From UBA1715 sp045615765 (GTDB lineage Bacteria; Bacteroidota; Bacteroidia; Bacteroidales; UBA1715), in NCBI GenBank assembly GCA_045615765.1, contig JAZLFM010000010.1, positions 62,001 through 126,000 on the forward strand: a stretch of DNA of 64,000 nucleotides, given 5' to 3'. Position numbers and translations under genes: made by a program. The notes beneath the pieces are model-generated. The model did no database searches. It was not told where the DNA came from and was given only the letters and a program-made list of their open reading frames with translations. Shown one piece after another: positions 7,242-13,360 of the stretch. Every line of letters begins with the position of its first letter. Within the stretch, counting starts at the first letter, position 1.

Positions 7242-8969
7242 TCAGTCTATATAATCAGAAAAACCAAAATCATGACCTTTTTGTCGTGTTACCATTTCCA
7301 AAGGTAATACAAATTCTTTTTCTGGCTCAATGTTTTTTCTAATAATATCGGCGAGAATCTGTGCTTTCCCCAACGCACCTCCATCAAAATAACAAACTTT
7401 ACATTCAACACGAAGATTAAATGTATTCTGACACTTTAAATAATGAGAAATATTCTTTGCATTCACGGCGTAATATTCATTTTTATCTGAATTCAAAGAA
7501 AATTTCTCGCGCATTGTCCGCTCCACATCTGTATATATTTTATCGAATGTTTCTACATCAACAAACGATTTATTTGCATCATCGTATGTAGCATCATGTT
7601 TTTGGCTACTATAACAGAAATGAAATTGATATGGACGAGATTGTAATCCCATAGCTCCAAGAATTGTTATTACCCAACTATCAGGTTGACTCGAAAGTCT
7701 ATCTATATCCTGAATAAACTGTGGCAAGTTAGGGCAATCATTGACATCAGAAATTGTAAAATATGTTATAGGATTATCTGCATCAAGTTCTATTTCTTTA
7801 GCAACATAATTAAAACCACCCAATTTTGCAATATGATATGCGAACCAACTTGTTATTGGTTCTGTAGGTCCAGAAGTGCTCACAACTGTCACTTTTGATT
7901 TTCTATCGATACAAACACCATACGGAGTATTTTTAGGGTGATTTACGACAACTATCTTATCCTCTGGATTTTCCGATTGATTTATTGCATTCGCAAGATT
8001 ATATAAATGTAATTGATCTGAATTTTCAACAGTAGTGATTATGTCTGCTTCGGCCATATACTTTCGTGTTAGAATAGTATTTAAAGGCACAAATCGTGGA
8101 ACAGCAAATAGATTTGTATAGTGTTGATCTTTTTCGAACTTAAAAGAATGGATAATTCGACTTATGTTTTCTTGTGTTCTCTTTTTCTTTCTATCGTTAT
8201 CCATTGCATCGGTAAAGCCACTGCCTATTAAACCGGCAGGAACCGCAAATATTGCAATACCGAGAACACCAACCACACAAGCTATCAATCTTCCAACAAA
8301 AGTAACAGGAGGATTTTCAGCAAAGCCACCTGGATCACCTATATATTGAGCAAAAGCCCAAACAACCGGATATGTTCCATCAACATAGACATCAGGTTGC
8401 GCGTCGTGTTCTACAAAAAACAAAATAAAAGAAAGAATTATCGTTACAATAAATAAAAATTGCAACGACACCCACAATTCCATTTTCTTTGAATTAATAG
8501 CTTCTGAAAGCAAGCGGAACGATTTCATATAACGGAATATTCTAAACAAGCGGGCGATTCTCAGTGTTTTGAGAGCCGTGTATGGAATATTCATCACAAA
8601 ATTCAAATAGAATGGATAGGTAGAAAGAATGTCTATCAAGCCATAAAAGCTAAAGCAATAGCGAATTCTCCCCCAAAAACCTTTGTATTTTTCATCCAAT
8701 AAATCTGCACACCAAATACGAAGCGATACTTCCACAGTAAAAACTACGGTTGTGAACACATCAACCCAATGCAAAAGCCGTCCATATTTTTCAACCACTC
8801 CATCGAATGTTGAAAGAAAAACCTCAACTGTACTAATAATTATTAATGCAATTATAGTGTAGTCAACTATATTGTGCCATTGTTTTGTATGCAGATCATC
8901 GTCGAATACACGCGATAGTTCTTGCTTAAGTTCTTGCTTAAGTTCTTGCTTAATTTCTTGTATGTTCAT
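7242..8969 (-). CDS. Voltage-gated-type ion channel with non-canonical filter and large unknown C-terminal domain
   Basis: The 575-residue protein has a channel core of about 250 residues: S1 (33-52), S2 (66-87), S3 (107-122), an arginine-rich S4 (TLRIARLFRIFRYMKSFRLL, 135-154), S5 (165-187), a pore loop and S6 (224-252, GVLGIAIFAVPAGLIGSGF). The region after S6 matches Kv-type channels, but the filter is QYIGDPGG (208-215) where potassium channels have TVGYGD. Ion selectivity is therefore unclear. About 320 cytoplasmic residues follow, of a type I cannot name, with alpha/beta character (DKIVVVNHPKNTPYGVCI; SWVITILGAMG). The N-terminus holds a KQEL tandem repeat. It is the ninth gene of the leftward series. 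Confidence 0.8.
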   Translation of the reverse strand: MNIQEIKQELKQELKQELSRVFDDDLHTKQWHNIVDYTIIALIIISTVEVFLSTFDGVVEKYGRLLHWVDVFTTVVFTVEVSLRIWCADLLDEKYKGFWGRIRYCFSFYGLIDILSTYPFYLNFVMNIPYTALKTLRIARLFRIFRYMKSFRLLSEAINSKKMELWVSLQFLFIVTIILSFILFFVEHDAQPDVYVDGTYPVVWAFAQYIGDPGGFAENPPVTFVGRLIACVVGVLGIAIFAVPAGLIGSGFTDAMDNDRKKKRTQENISRIIHSFKFEKDQHYTNLFAVPRFVPLNTILTRKYMAEADIITTVENSDQLHLYNLANAINQSENPEDKIVVVNHPKNTPYGVCIDRKSKVTVVSTSGPTEPITSWFAYHIAKLGGFNYVAKEIELDADNPITYFTISDVNDCPNLPQFIQDIDRLSSQPDSWVITILGAMGLQSRPYQFHFCYSSQKHDATYDDANKSFVDVETFDKIYTDVERTMREKFSLNSDKNEYYAVNAKNISHYLKCQNTFNLRVECKVCYFDGGALGKAQILADIIRKNIEPEKEFVLPLEMVTRQKGHDFGFSDYID

Positions 8970-9036
8970 TTTCCCTAATCAAAAACACTCCATAGAAAAA
9001 AGATTGACTCTTTTTTAAATTAGCTGTATAATTGAA

Positions 9037-9375
9037 TTAACGTTTAATCCAACTTAAGCCTTTATTTGTTGAACGATACAGCCCTTTACTTGTAGTAGCA
9101 ATAATTTCATTCCCGGTTACCATTAAGCTATGGAAATCGCCGCACGAAGTTCCTGTATATCTTGAAATCCAAGACAAGCCTTTATTTGTCGAATAATAAA
9201 TACCCTTACTTGTGGCAGCAATAATATCTGTTCCGTAAACAATCAAGTCACGAAATTCGCCACACGAAGAACCAGTATAACGTCGGTTCCACGTTATACC
9301 TTTATTGATAGAATACTCTATCCCTTTGTCACTGTAACGAATAATTTCGTTACCATAGTTTATCATTTGAGGCAT
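9037..9375 (-). CDS. Small Asp-box (BNR-like) repeat protein
   Basis: The 112-residue protein is made of tandem repeats of about 42 residues. Each carries an Asp-box-like turn: SINKGITW, STNKGLSW and STNKGLSW. The intervening strands are also repeated (RYTGSSCGEFRDL, RYTGTSCGDFHSL). Such turns occur in beta-propeller blades, so this is about three blades, too few for a closed propeller unless several copies join. There is no signal peptide. The stop is 67 bases before the ion-channel start and the ATG follows the coiled-coil gene after ten bases. Function unknown; ligand binding is the usual role of the fold. Confidence 0.7.
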   Translation of the reverse strand: MPQMINYGNEIIRYSDKGIEYSINKGITWNRRYTGSSCGEFRDLIVYGTDIIAATSKGIYYSTNKGLSWISRYTGTSCGDFHSLMVTGNEIIATTSKGLYRSTNKGLSWIKR

Positions 9376-9385
9376 ATATGTGATT

Positions 9386-9628
9386 TTATTTTTCTCGCTT
9401 CAAACTCTCCTTTGCTGACTCAATCTGCTTTTTGTAAGACTCAATATGTCTATCATGAGTTGCAGCATGATCAACCTTTGATTTTCTAAAAGAAGCCTTA
9501 GAAGAAGGAGAGCTTGCAGTTTTTATCATCTTAGCATAATATTCGTTATCTTTTTTCTTTGCGTCCTTCTCTTTTTGCATAGCAGCACGCAAGTCAATAA
9601 TTTTTTTACGATAGTATTCTTTGCTCAT
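9386..9628 (-). CDS. Small Lys-rich coiled-coil protein
   Basis: The 80-residue protein is almost entirely charged helix (RKKIIDLRAAMQKEKDAKKK at the start, SYKKQIESAKESLKREK at the end), with a short Ser-rich hinge (TASSPSSKASF) between two helical halves. This would form a helical hairpin or coiled coil. It resembles in layout the small WXG100-like and adaptor proteins of secretion systems, but no W-x-G motif is present. It lies between the OGG-fold-like gene (22 bases) and the Asp-box gene (10 bases). Confidence 0.65.
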   Translation of the reverse strand: MSKEYYRKKIIDLRAAMQKEKDAKKKDNEYYAKMIKTASSPSSKASFRKSKVDHAATHDRHIESYKKQIESAKESLKREK

Positions 9629-9650
9629 AGATTTAACTAATCTAATATTT

Positions 9651-10460
9651 CTACAATTCTTTTGCTAACTCAAAAAGTGATTTCAACACTGGCTTTTCTT
9701 TCAAAAATTTCATTTTTGTCAAATCATATTTTGAAAGGTCAAAACCTTTTTCATTAAACTCACAACCATATTTCTTATACTCTTCCATAGTAAGTATAAG
9801 AGAAAGATTTCCTCTTAGAATCTTACCTGTATGCCACAACAACCGATCAAGCGAATCATATGTTAATTCTTTAGGATTACCTAATTTCTTTTTCAACAAG
9901 TCTATTGCCTCAACAAATGCGATAATATTATCCACCATACTCGTCATTTTAGGCATCTCTTTTTTAGGCAATCCACAATAACTCCATAATAAAGGATACA
10001 TTTCCCGAACTATAGAATCATAAATAGGAAACTGATAATTAGTTTCAAAATAGGCATATTTTGTGATAAGCGAAAGAGCATGCCCTTTATCACTACCATC
10101 CTTTCCTATTCCATATTTTTCTGTAAAAAGCTTCTTTTCTTCACCGTTGCAAACAACAGTAAATTTTTCTACATCTTTGTCTTTTAGAAAAGTCAAAAAC
10201 ATATCCGATAGTTTTTGCTTCTCCTGCAGTTTGGCCAAAACCTCTGCTAACTCTTCCAACCCATAATACCTTCGTCCCATCTGGGTAGAATACATACTAT
10301 CAATTAAAGTTAACCGTGCAAGAATATTCTCTACGCTATTTCCCTCAATTGAATCAAAAACCTTTCTGATAGTATTCTTCCCTGTTACATAGCCAGATCT
10401 TTCTTCTCCAGTTCTTTCAAAAGAAGAAAGAATATTTAGTATTTTTTGAGTATTTGTCAT
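9651..10460 (-). CDS. OGG-fold-like protein (possible DNA glycosylase relative)
   Basis: The 269-residue protein starting MTNTQKILNILSSF carries a signature at its centre, LITKYAYFETNYQFPIYDS. It resembles the S-K-(Y/F)-x-x-F ... F-P-I-Y-D motif of helix-hairpin-helix DNA-glycosylase-like proteins of the 8-oxoguanine OGG fold that appear in defence and uncharacterised loci. The Lys and the final Asp would correspond to the active-site pair of that superfamily. I hold this call with moderate to low confidence. An in-frame ATG at 10526 exists, but that longer start would translate through a terminator-like hairpin and overlap the upstream gene, so 10460 is chosen. Confidence 0.5.
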   Translation of the reverse strand: MTNTQKILNILSSFERTGEERSGYVTGKNTIRKVFDSIEGNSVENILARLTLIDSMYSTQMGRRYYGLEELAEVLAKLQEKQKLSDMFLTFLKDKDVEKFTVVCNGEEKKLFTEKYGIGKDGSDKGHALSLITKYAYFETNYQFPIYDSIVREMYPLLWSYCGLPKKEMPKMTSMVDNIIAFVEAIDLLKKKLGNPKELTYDSLDRLLWHTGKILRGNLSLILTMEEYKKYGCEFNEKGFDLSKYDLTKMKFLKEKPVLKSLFELAKEL

Positions 10461-10471
10461 CGTTTTGTCAT

Positions 10472-10502
10472 AAAAGAGCCAACGCATTTCTGCGTCGGCT
10501 CT
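10472..10502 (-). terminator. Terminator-like hairpin inside the accessory operon
   Basis: On the minus strand a 12-bp stem with one G-U pair (10475-10486 with 10491-10502) and a four-base loop is followed by TTTT. It lies between the stop of the 104-residue gene (10507) and the ATG at 10460. It may attenuate transcription so that the downstream genes are made in smaller amount, or protect the 3' end of the upstream message. Confidence 0.65.
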
Positions 10503-10506
10503 ACAA

Positions 10507-10821
10507 TTATTTACCTGCTTGAACAAGCGTTACATCGTTGTCGGCAAGTTTAGTGTCGTCAGCATTTGCTACTTGAACACCAATACCCCACATTTCAACG
10601 AATTCAGTTTCGAAATTGCCTACGCGTTTAGCACCTCCAACTGTAAGTTCGCCACCTTTTGCACCTTCAGCACGAATTGACGCTAATGTAGCTGCGTCAT
10701 CTGCCATTCTACCTTTGCATGATGTACTCATGTAAACACGAAGAGAACTTCCAAATGCTTTTTTGAACTCTTCTTTCAACTTGCGTACTGTTGTACGACC
10801 ACTGATTTTTAAATCTGCCAT
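10507..10821 (-). CDS. 104-residue protein of a small recurring family of unknown function
   Basis: The protein begins MADLKISGRTTVRKLKEEFK. It alternates short strands and helices with conserved-looking elements SSLRVYMSTSCKGR, ADDAATLASIRAEGAKGGEL, RVGNFETEFVEMWGIGVQV and DDTKLADNDVTLVQAGK. I recognise this pattern (x-x-R-x-x-V-x-x-L-x-x-x-F ... A-T-L-A-x-I-R ... N-D-x-T-L) from small proteins in many bacteria that lack a function. The strand-helix-strand layout could be a beta-grasp, ubiquitin-like fold, but that is only a guess. It is the fifth gene of the leftward series, and the hairpin after it may give it higher expression than the downstream genes. Confidence 0.65.
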   Translation of the reverse strand: MADLKISGRTTVRKLKEEFKKAFGSSLRVYMSTSCKGRMADDAATLASIRAEGAKGGELTVGGAKRVGNFETEFVEMWGIGVQVANADDTKLADNDVTLVQAGK

Positions 10822-10857
10822 AACTATTTATTTTTATTATTACTTTTTTTATTTTTC

Positions 10858-11016
10858 TTATTTCTTTTTTTTGCTTAAAACAGAAGAATTTTTCTTCTTA
10901 CCTGTTGTATCTACAATACCTAAAGTGGCTATTTTGAGAGCTTTTTTAACCGCCTTAACATCTTTACGGCGATCGTCTAACAAACCACTATCTTTTCCTT
11001 TTGTAAAAAATCCCAT
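10858..11016 (-). CDS. Small Lys-rich protein of 52 residues
   Basis: The ATG at 11016 opens a 52-codon frame that begins MGFFTKGKDSGLLDDRRKDV and ends in a run of lysines (VLSKKKK). About a third of the residues are Lys or Arg. Its start is seven bases after the stop of the preceding 88-residue basic gene, so the two are probably translated together. It has no signal peptide or membrane segment. I recognise no family; RNA, DNA or polyanion binding is the obvious possibility. Confidence 0.6.
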   Translation of the reverse strand: MGFFTKGKDSGLLDDRRKDVKAVKKALKIATLGIVDTTGKKKNSSVLSKKKK

Positions 11017-11023
11017 AATCGTT

Positions 11024-11290
11024 TTATTTAAATAAACGTTTTAATTTATTCTTGAAACTATTTTTAGCCTTTCGAGCCTCTGCCATTCGAGCAGCTGCTG
11101 CTTTTCCTTCTTTTGTTCGTTGGTCTAAATGACCATCGGCACGACGTGTAGAAGACGAGGATTTTTTAATAGCTGGTTTTGCTTTTGTTGTCTTTTGAGC
11201 AGCACGTGCCTTTTTCGCACGTTCAACCATTTCTTTATATTCTTTGGTACGTTTGTCAACTTTACCAGATGCTGTTTTTTGTATCGCCAT
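11024..11290 (-). CDS. Small Lys/Ala-rich basic protein with an internal repeat
   Basis: The 88-residue protein contains two related segments, GKVDKRTKEYKEMVERAKKA and DGHLDQRTKEGKAAAARMAE, separated by a Ser/Lys-rich linker. Each has the form G-x-(V/L)-D-x-R-T-K-E-x-K. The repeat resembles the short D-x-R-(T/S)-x-E-x-(R/K)-x-A motif of small nuclear-like or stress-associated proteins, but I cannot name a family. The C-terminus is strongly basic (FKNKLKRLFK). It is 18 bases downstream of the TerB-like gene and seven bases upstream of the next small gene. Confidence 0.65.
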   Translation of the reverse strand: MAIQKTASGKVDKRTKEYKEMVERAKKARAAQKTTKAKPAIKKSSSSTRRADGHLDQRTKEGKAAAARMAEARKAKNSFKNKLKRLFK

Positions 11291-11308
11291 AGTTCTATAA
11301 ATTAATGG

Positions 11309-11713
11309 TTATTCTTCTATTATTAAATCTTCTTCCTCATCAACAAATTCATCAAGTATTGAATTTGCCGTAGATTCGTCAACACCAAGGATTTCCGCAA
11401 AAGCAAAGAAATTTTCCACCTCATCGTTTGCCAAAAAAGCATCTGCACACATCATTTGCAGACACAATGTCAACACCCCTTCTTTTTCTTCGGGATCGAC
11501 TTGTTTAGCAGCTTCTTCAAGACATGAGGACAATTCGTCTTCTGTCATTTTTTCTGCTGCCTTTATTGCACTTTCCAAATCGGAGCATAATGTTTTTAGT
11601 TCAAGAATTTCTCCAACTTGTGCAACAAATTCTTTTTCAAATTCATCATATTCTCCATCTGCCCATACCGCAGCCGAAAGAAATGACGACAATGTTTTTG
11701 AGCTTGTTTTCAT
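11309..11713 (-). CDS. TerB-like acidic protein
   Basis: The 134-residue all-helical acidic protein has the TerB-type repeat pattern: LSAAVWADGEYDEFEKEFV near the N-terminus and LCLQMMCADAFLANDEVENF later. Each has a helix ending in A-D-G/A then an acidic turn and a helix. In tellurite-resistance proteins these acidic turns bind metal. The TerB superfamily occurs in membrane-associated stress and conflict systems together with kinases and channels, which fits this neighbourhood. It starts 12 bases after the OmpA-domain gene. The superfamily call is from pattern, not from an alignment. Confidence 0.6.
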   Translation of the reverse strand: MKTSSKTLSSFLSAAVWADGEYDEFEKEFVAQVGEILELKTLCSDLESAIKAAEKMTEDELSSCLEEAAKQVDPEEKEGVLTLCLQMMCADAFLANDEVENFFAFAEILGVDESTANSILDEFVDEEEDLIIEE

Positions 11714-11725
11714 CTGTTTATATAT

Positions 11726-12646
11726 TTATTCTATTACTATAAATTCCGTTCTTCTATTTACGTTCGATTCTGGATTTGCGGCATCTTTCAATTCGCTGCT
11801 TCCCTTTCCTTCCCACTGTAAACGGTCTTGGGAAATTCCTTGAGAAATCAAGAAATCAACAGCAGCTTTCGCACGACCTTCCGAAAGTTTTTGATTAAAC
11901 TTCGCATCACCTTCGGCAGATGTGTGTCCAACTATTTTTAATTTGATTTGTTGTTGCTTACTCATCAATGTTGCCAAATCATGAAGCACAAATTTTGACG
12001 CATCAGACAAATCTGTTTTTCCTTTTTCAAACTCAGCAGCGTTAAAGTTTTTTTCGATTTCTTCAATCTGTTGTACATATACTGTATCAACTACCGTTAC
12101 AATTTTCTCAACAACTTGTGGTTCTTTATTACAACTACGCATTAACAACAATGCTAAAATTGCAATTATAACTGCTGCACCTATCAAAACCCACAACCAT
12201 GTTTTCGATTTAGTTGGTACAGGTGGAACATAGCCATTAAGATATTCAAGACGCCAACCGCCTTTTTCTCCCTTTACACCTTTTTCAAATTCGGCAATTT
12301 CTATATCATACGATTTTGCATGAGAAACCAATCTATCAAAACTAGGTTTTGTCCACATGCGTACAACTGCGAATTTTATACCATCACTAGATGTCATATA
12401 TTCTTCTGGCTCAACAAAGTATCCTTGACCTTGTGTATACCATGCGTCTCCTGCTGCAACATGTTCTTGGATTTCTTTCTCCGTAAGAAAAATATTTTTT
12501 GATCCACAATCTGGATTTATCTCATTAGGAAAAGATTTCTTGAAATCCTCATAGGTTGCTTGAGGGAACATTACTTGATACGCATTGATAATTCCCAATG
12601 CTGTTCGGTTTTGTGCTTTTCCGTAAACTCTTACTTTGCTTGGCAT
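11726..12646 (-). CDS. Membrane protein with conserved N-terminal domain and C-terminal OmpA domain
   Basis: The 306-residue protein has three parts. Residues 1 to about 145 form a soluble domain (KVRVYGKAQNRTALGIINAY; VVRMWTKPSFDRLVSHAKSY; GGWRLEYLNGYVPP) that I have seen in other uncharacterised bacterial proteins. One membrane helix follows at about 150-170. The OmpA peptidoglycan-binding domain is at 200-306 (KIVGHTSAEGDAKFNQKLSEGR; NRRTEFIVIE). With no signal peptide, the N-terminal domain should be cytoplasmic and the OmpA domain periplasmic, tethering the complex to the cell wall. It is the first gene of the eleven-gene leftward series and starts opposite the XRE gene across an operator region. 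Confidence 0.82.
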   Translation of the reverse strand: MPSKVRVYGKAQNRTALGIINAYQVMFPQATYEDFKKSFPNEINPDCGSKNIFLTEKEIQEHVAAGDAWYTQGQGYFVEPEEYMTSSDGIKFAVVRMWTKPSFDRLVSHAKSYDIEIAEFEKGVKGEKGGWRLEYLNGYVPPVPTKSKTWLWVLIGAAVIIAILALLLMRSCNKEPQVVEKIVTVVDTVYVQQIEEIEKNFNAAEFEKGKTDLSDASKFVLHDLATLMSKQQQIKLKIVGHTSAEGDAKFNQKLSEGRAKAAVDFLISQGISQDRLQWEGKGSSELKDAANPESNVNRRTEFIVIE

Positions 12647-12803
12647 ATTTTTATATTTTTTTAATTAAACTTCCACATTACAAACAAACATCTTTTCGCA
12701 ACCTTTTCAAAAGTCCTTTTTAGTCCTTTTCAAATCTTGCCTCTTATAACAAAATTCAATTTGATGATGTAAAACCTTTTTTCAAAGGGTTTTGAATAAG
12801 ATA

Positions 12804-12819
12804 TTATCATATATGATAA
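12804..12819. promoter_or_regulatory. Palindromic operator 1 (probable XRE-regulator site)
   Basis: TTATCATATATGATAA is a perfect 16-bp palindrome. A near-identical site lies 68 bp away, and both are followed by the same ACACA bases. They lie between the divergent OmpA-domain operon and the XRE gene. Confidence 0.7.
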
Positions 12820-12826
12820 CACAAAG

Positions 12827-12840
12827 AAAAAAAAAAAAAA
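12827..12840. repeat. Homopolymer of 14 A between the two operators
   Basis: An uninterrupted run of 14 A lies between the two palindromes. Length change by replication slippage would alter operator spacing and helical phase. Confidence 0.8.
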
Positions 12841-12871
12841 TAGAAAAAACAACAATTCACATTGAAAAAAC

Positions 12872-12887
12872 TTATCATTTATGATAA
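12872..12887. promoter_or_regulatory. Palindromic operator 2 (probable XRE-regulator site)
   Basis: TTATCATTTATGATAA differs from operator 1 by one central base, and both 7-bp half-sites TTATCAT/ATGATAA are identical to it. It is 51 bases upstream of the XRE start codon, a suitable place for autoregulation. Confidence 0.7.
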
Positions 12888-12938
12888 CACATAAGCGGTA
12901 ATAAACTTGTTCTTTTGAAAATAGAAATGTAATTTACC

Positions 12939-13160
12939 GTGAACGAAGCAGATTTGTATAAAAAAATCGGGAAACGAATTAAGTTTTTGCGAGAAACAAA
13001 AGGAATCTCTCAACACGAGCTTGCGCTTCGTTGCGATTTTGAGACATCAAATATGTGCAGGATAGAATCCGGTAAAACAAATCTTACCGTAAAAACAATT
13101 GCCACAATAGCAAAGGCTCTGGAACTTCCATTTTATAGAATTACTGAAGGGATAAAATAG
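12939..13160 (+). CDS. XRE-family helix-turn-helix regulator
   Basis: The 73-residue protein is a single HTH_XRE domain (KIGKRIKFLRETKGISQHEL, then ALRCDFETSNMCRIESGKTN as turn and recognition helix). The start is GTG at 12939; the nearby ATG at 12928 is followed at once by a stop. With no sensor domain it is likely a simple dimeric repressor. It is divergent from the accessory operon, and the two 16-bp palindromes between them are its probable binding sites. It is the only rightward gene in the accessory region. Confidence 0.88.
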   Translation: MNEADLYKKIGKRIKFLRETKGISQHELALRCDFETSNMCRIESGKTNLTVKTIATIAKALELPFYRITEGIK

Positions 13161-13227
13161 ATATTTTCTATCTTTACTCAATTTCCACTGTATCAAATCA
13201 TTATAAACACTCCTATACATAACAATT

Positions 13228-13359
13228 ACATTTTTCGTGATGAAATTTCAGAACAATTATACACTTTTCGTAACAAGTTTAGTATAGAACAACCCATTTT
13301 TCGTTAGGAGTTTTATACAAAAAAATACACTTTTCGTTAGGAATAATTGTTATTACCTT
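13228..13359. repeat. Four direct repeats with an exact 33-bp period
   Basis: The core TTTTCGT occurs at 13232, 13265, 13298 and 13331, exactly 33 bases apart each time. The fuller unit is roughly (A/C)CA(C/T)TTTTCGTTAGGA, with the rest of each unit diverged and AT-rich. The array fills the gap between the 3' ends of the convergent XRE and kinase genes, the kinase stop codon starting at 13361. No cas gene or conserved spacer structure is present. Confidence 0.8.
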
Positions 13360-13360
13360 T

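Noticed and set aside
9386..9628. The 80-residue coiled coil as a WXG100 (type VII) substrate
   Set aside because: The W-x-G motif is absent and no type VII gene is nearby.
10461..10526. Longer start of the OGG-like gene at 10526
   Set aside because: It would translate through the terminator-like hairpin and overlap the 104-residue gene; the ATG at 10460 fits the spacing.
13228..13359. Possible CRISPR array from the 33-bp periodic repeat
   Set aside because: The conserved part is only about 15 bp, there is no constant spacer design, only four units and no cas gene nearby.
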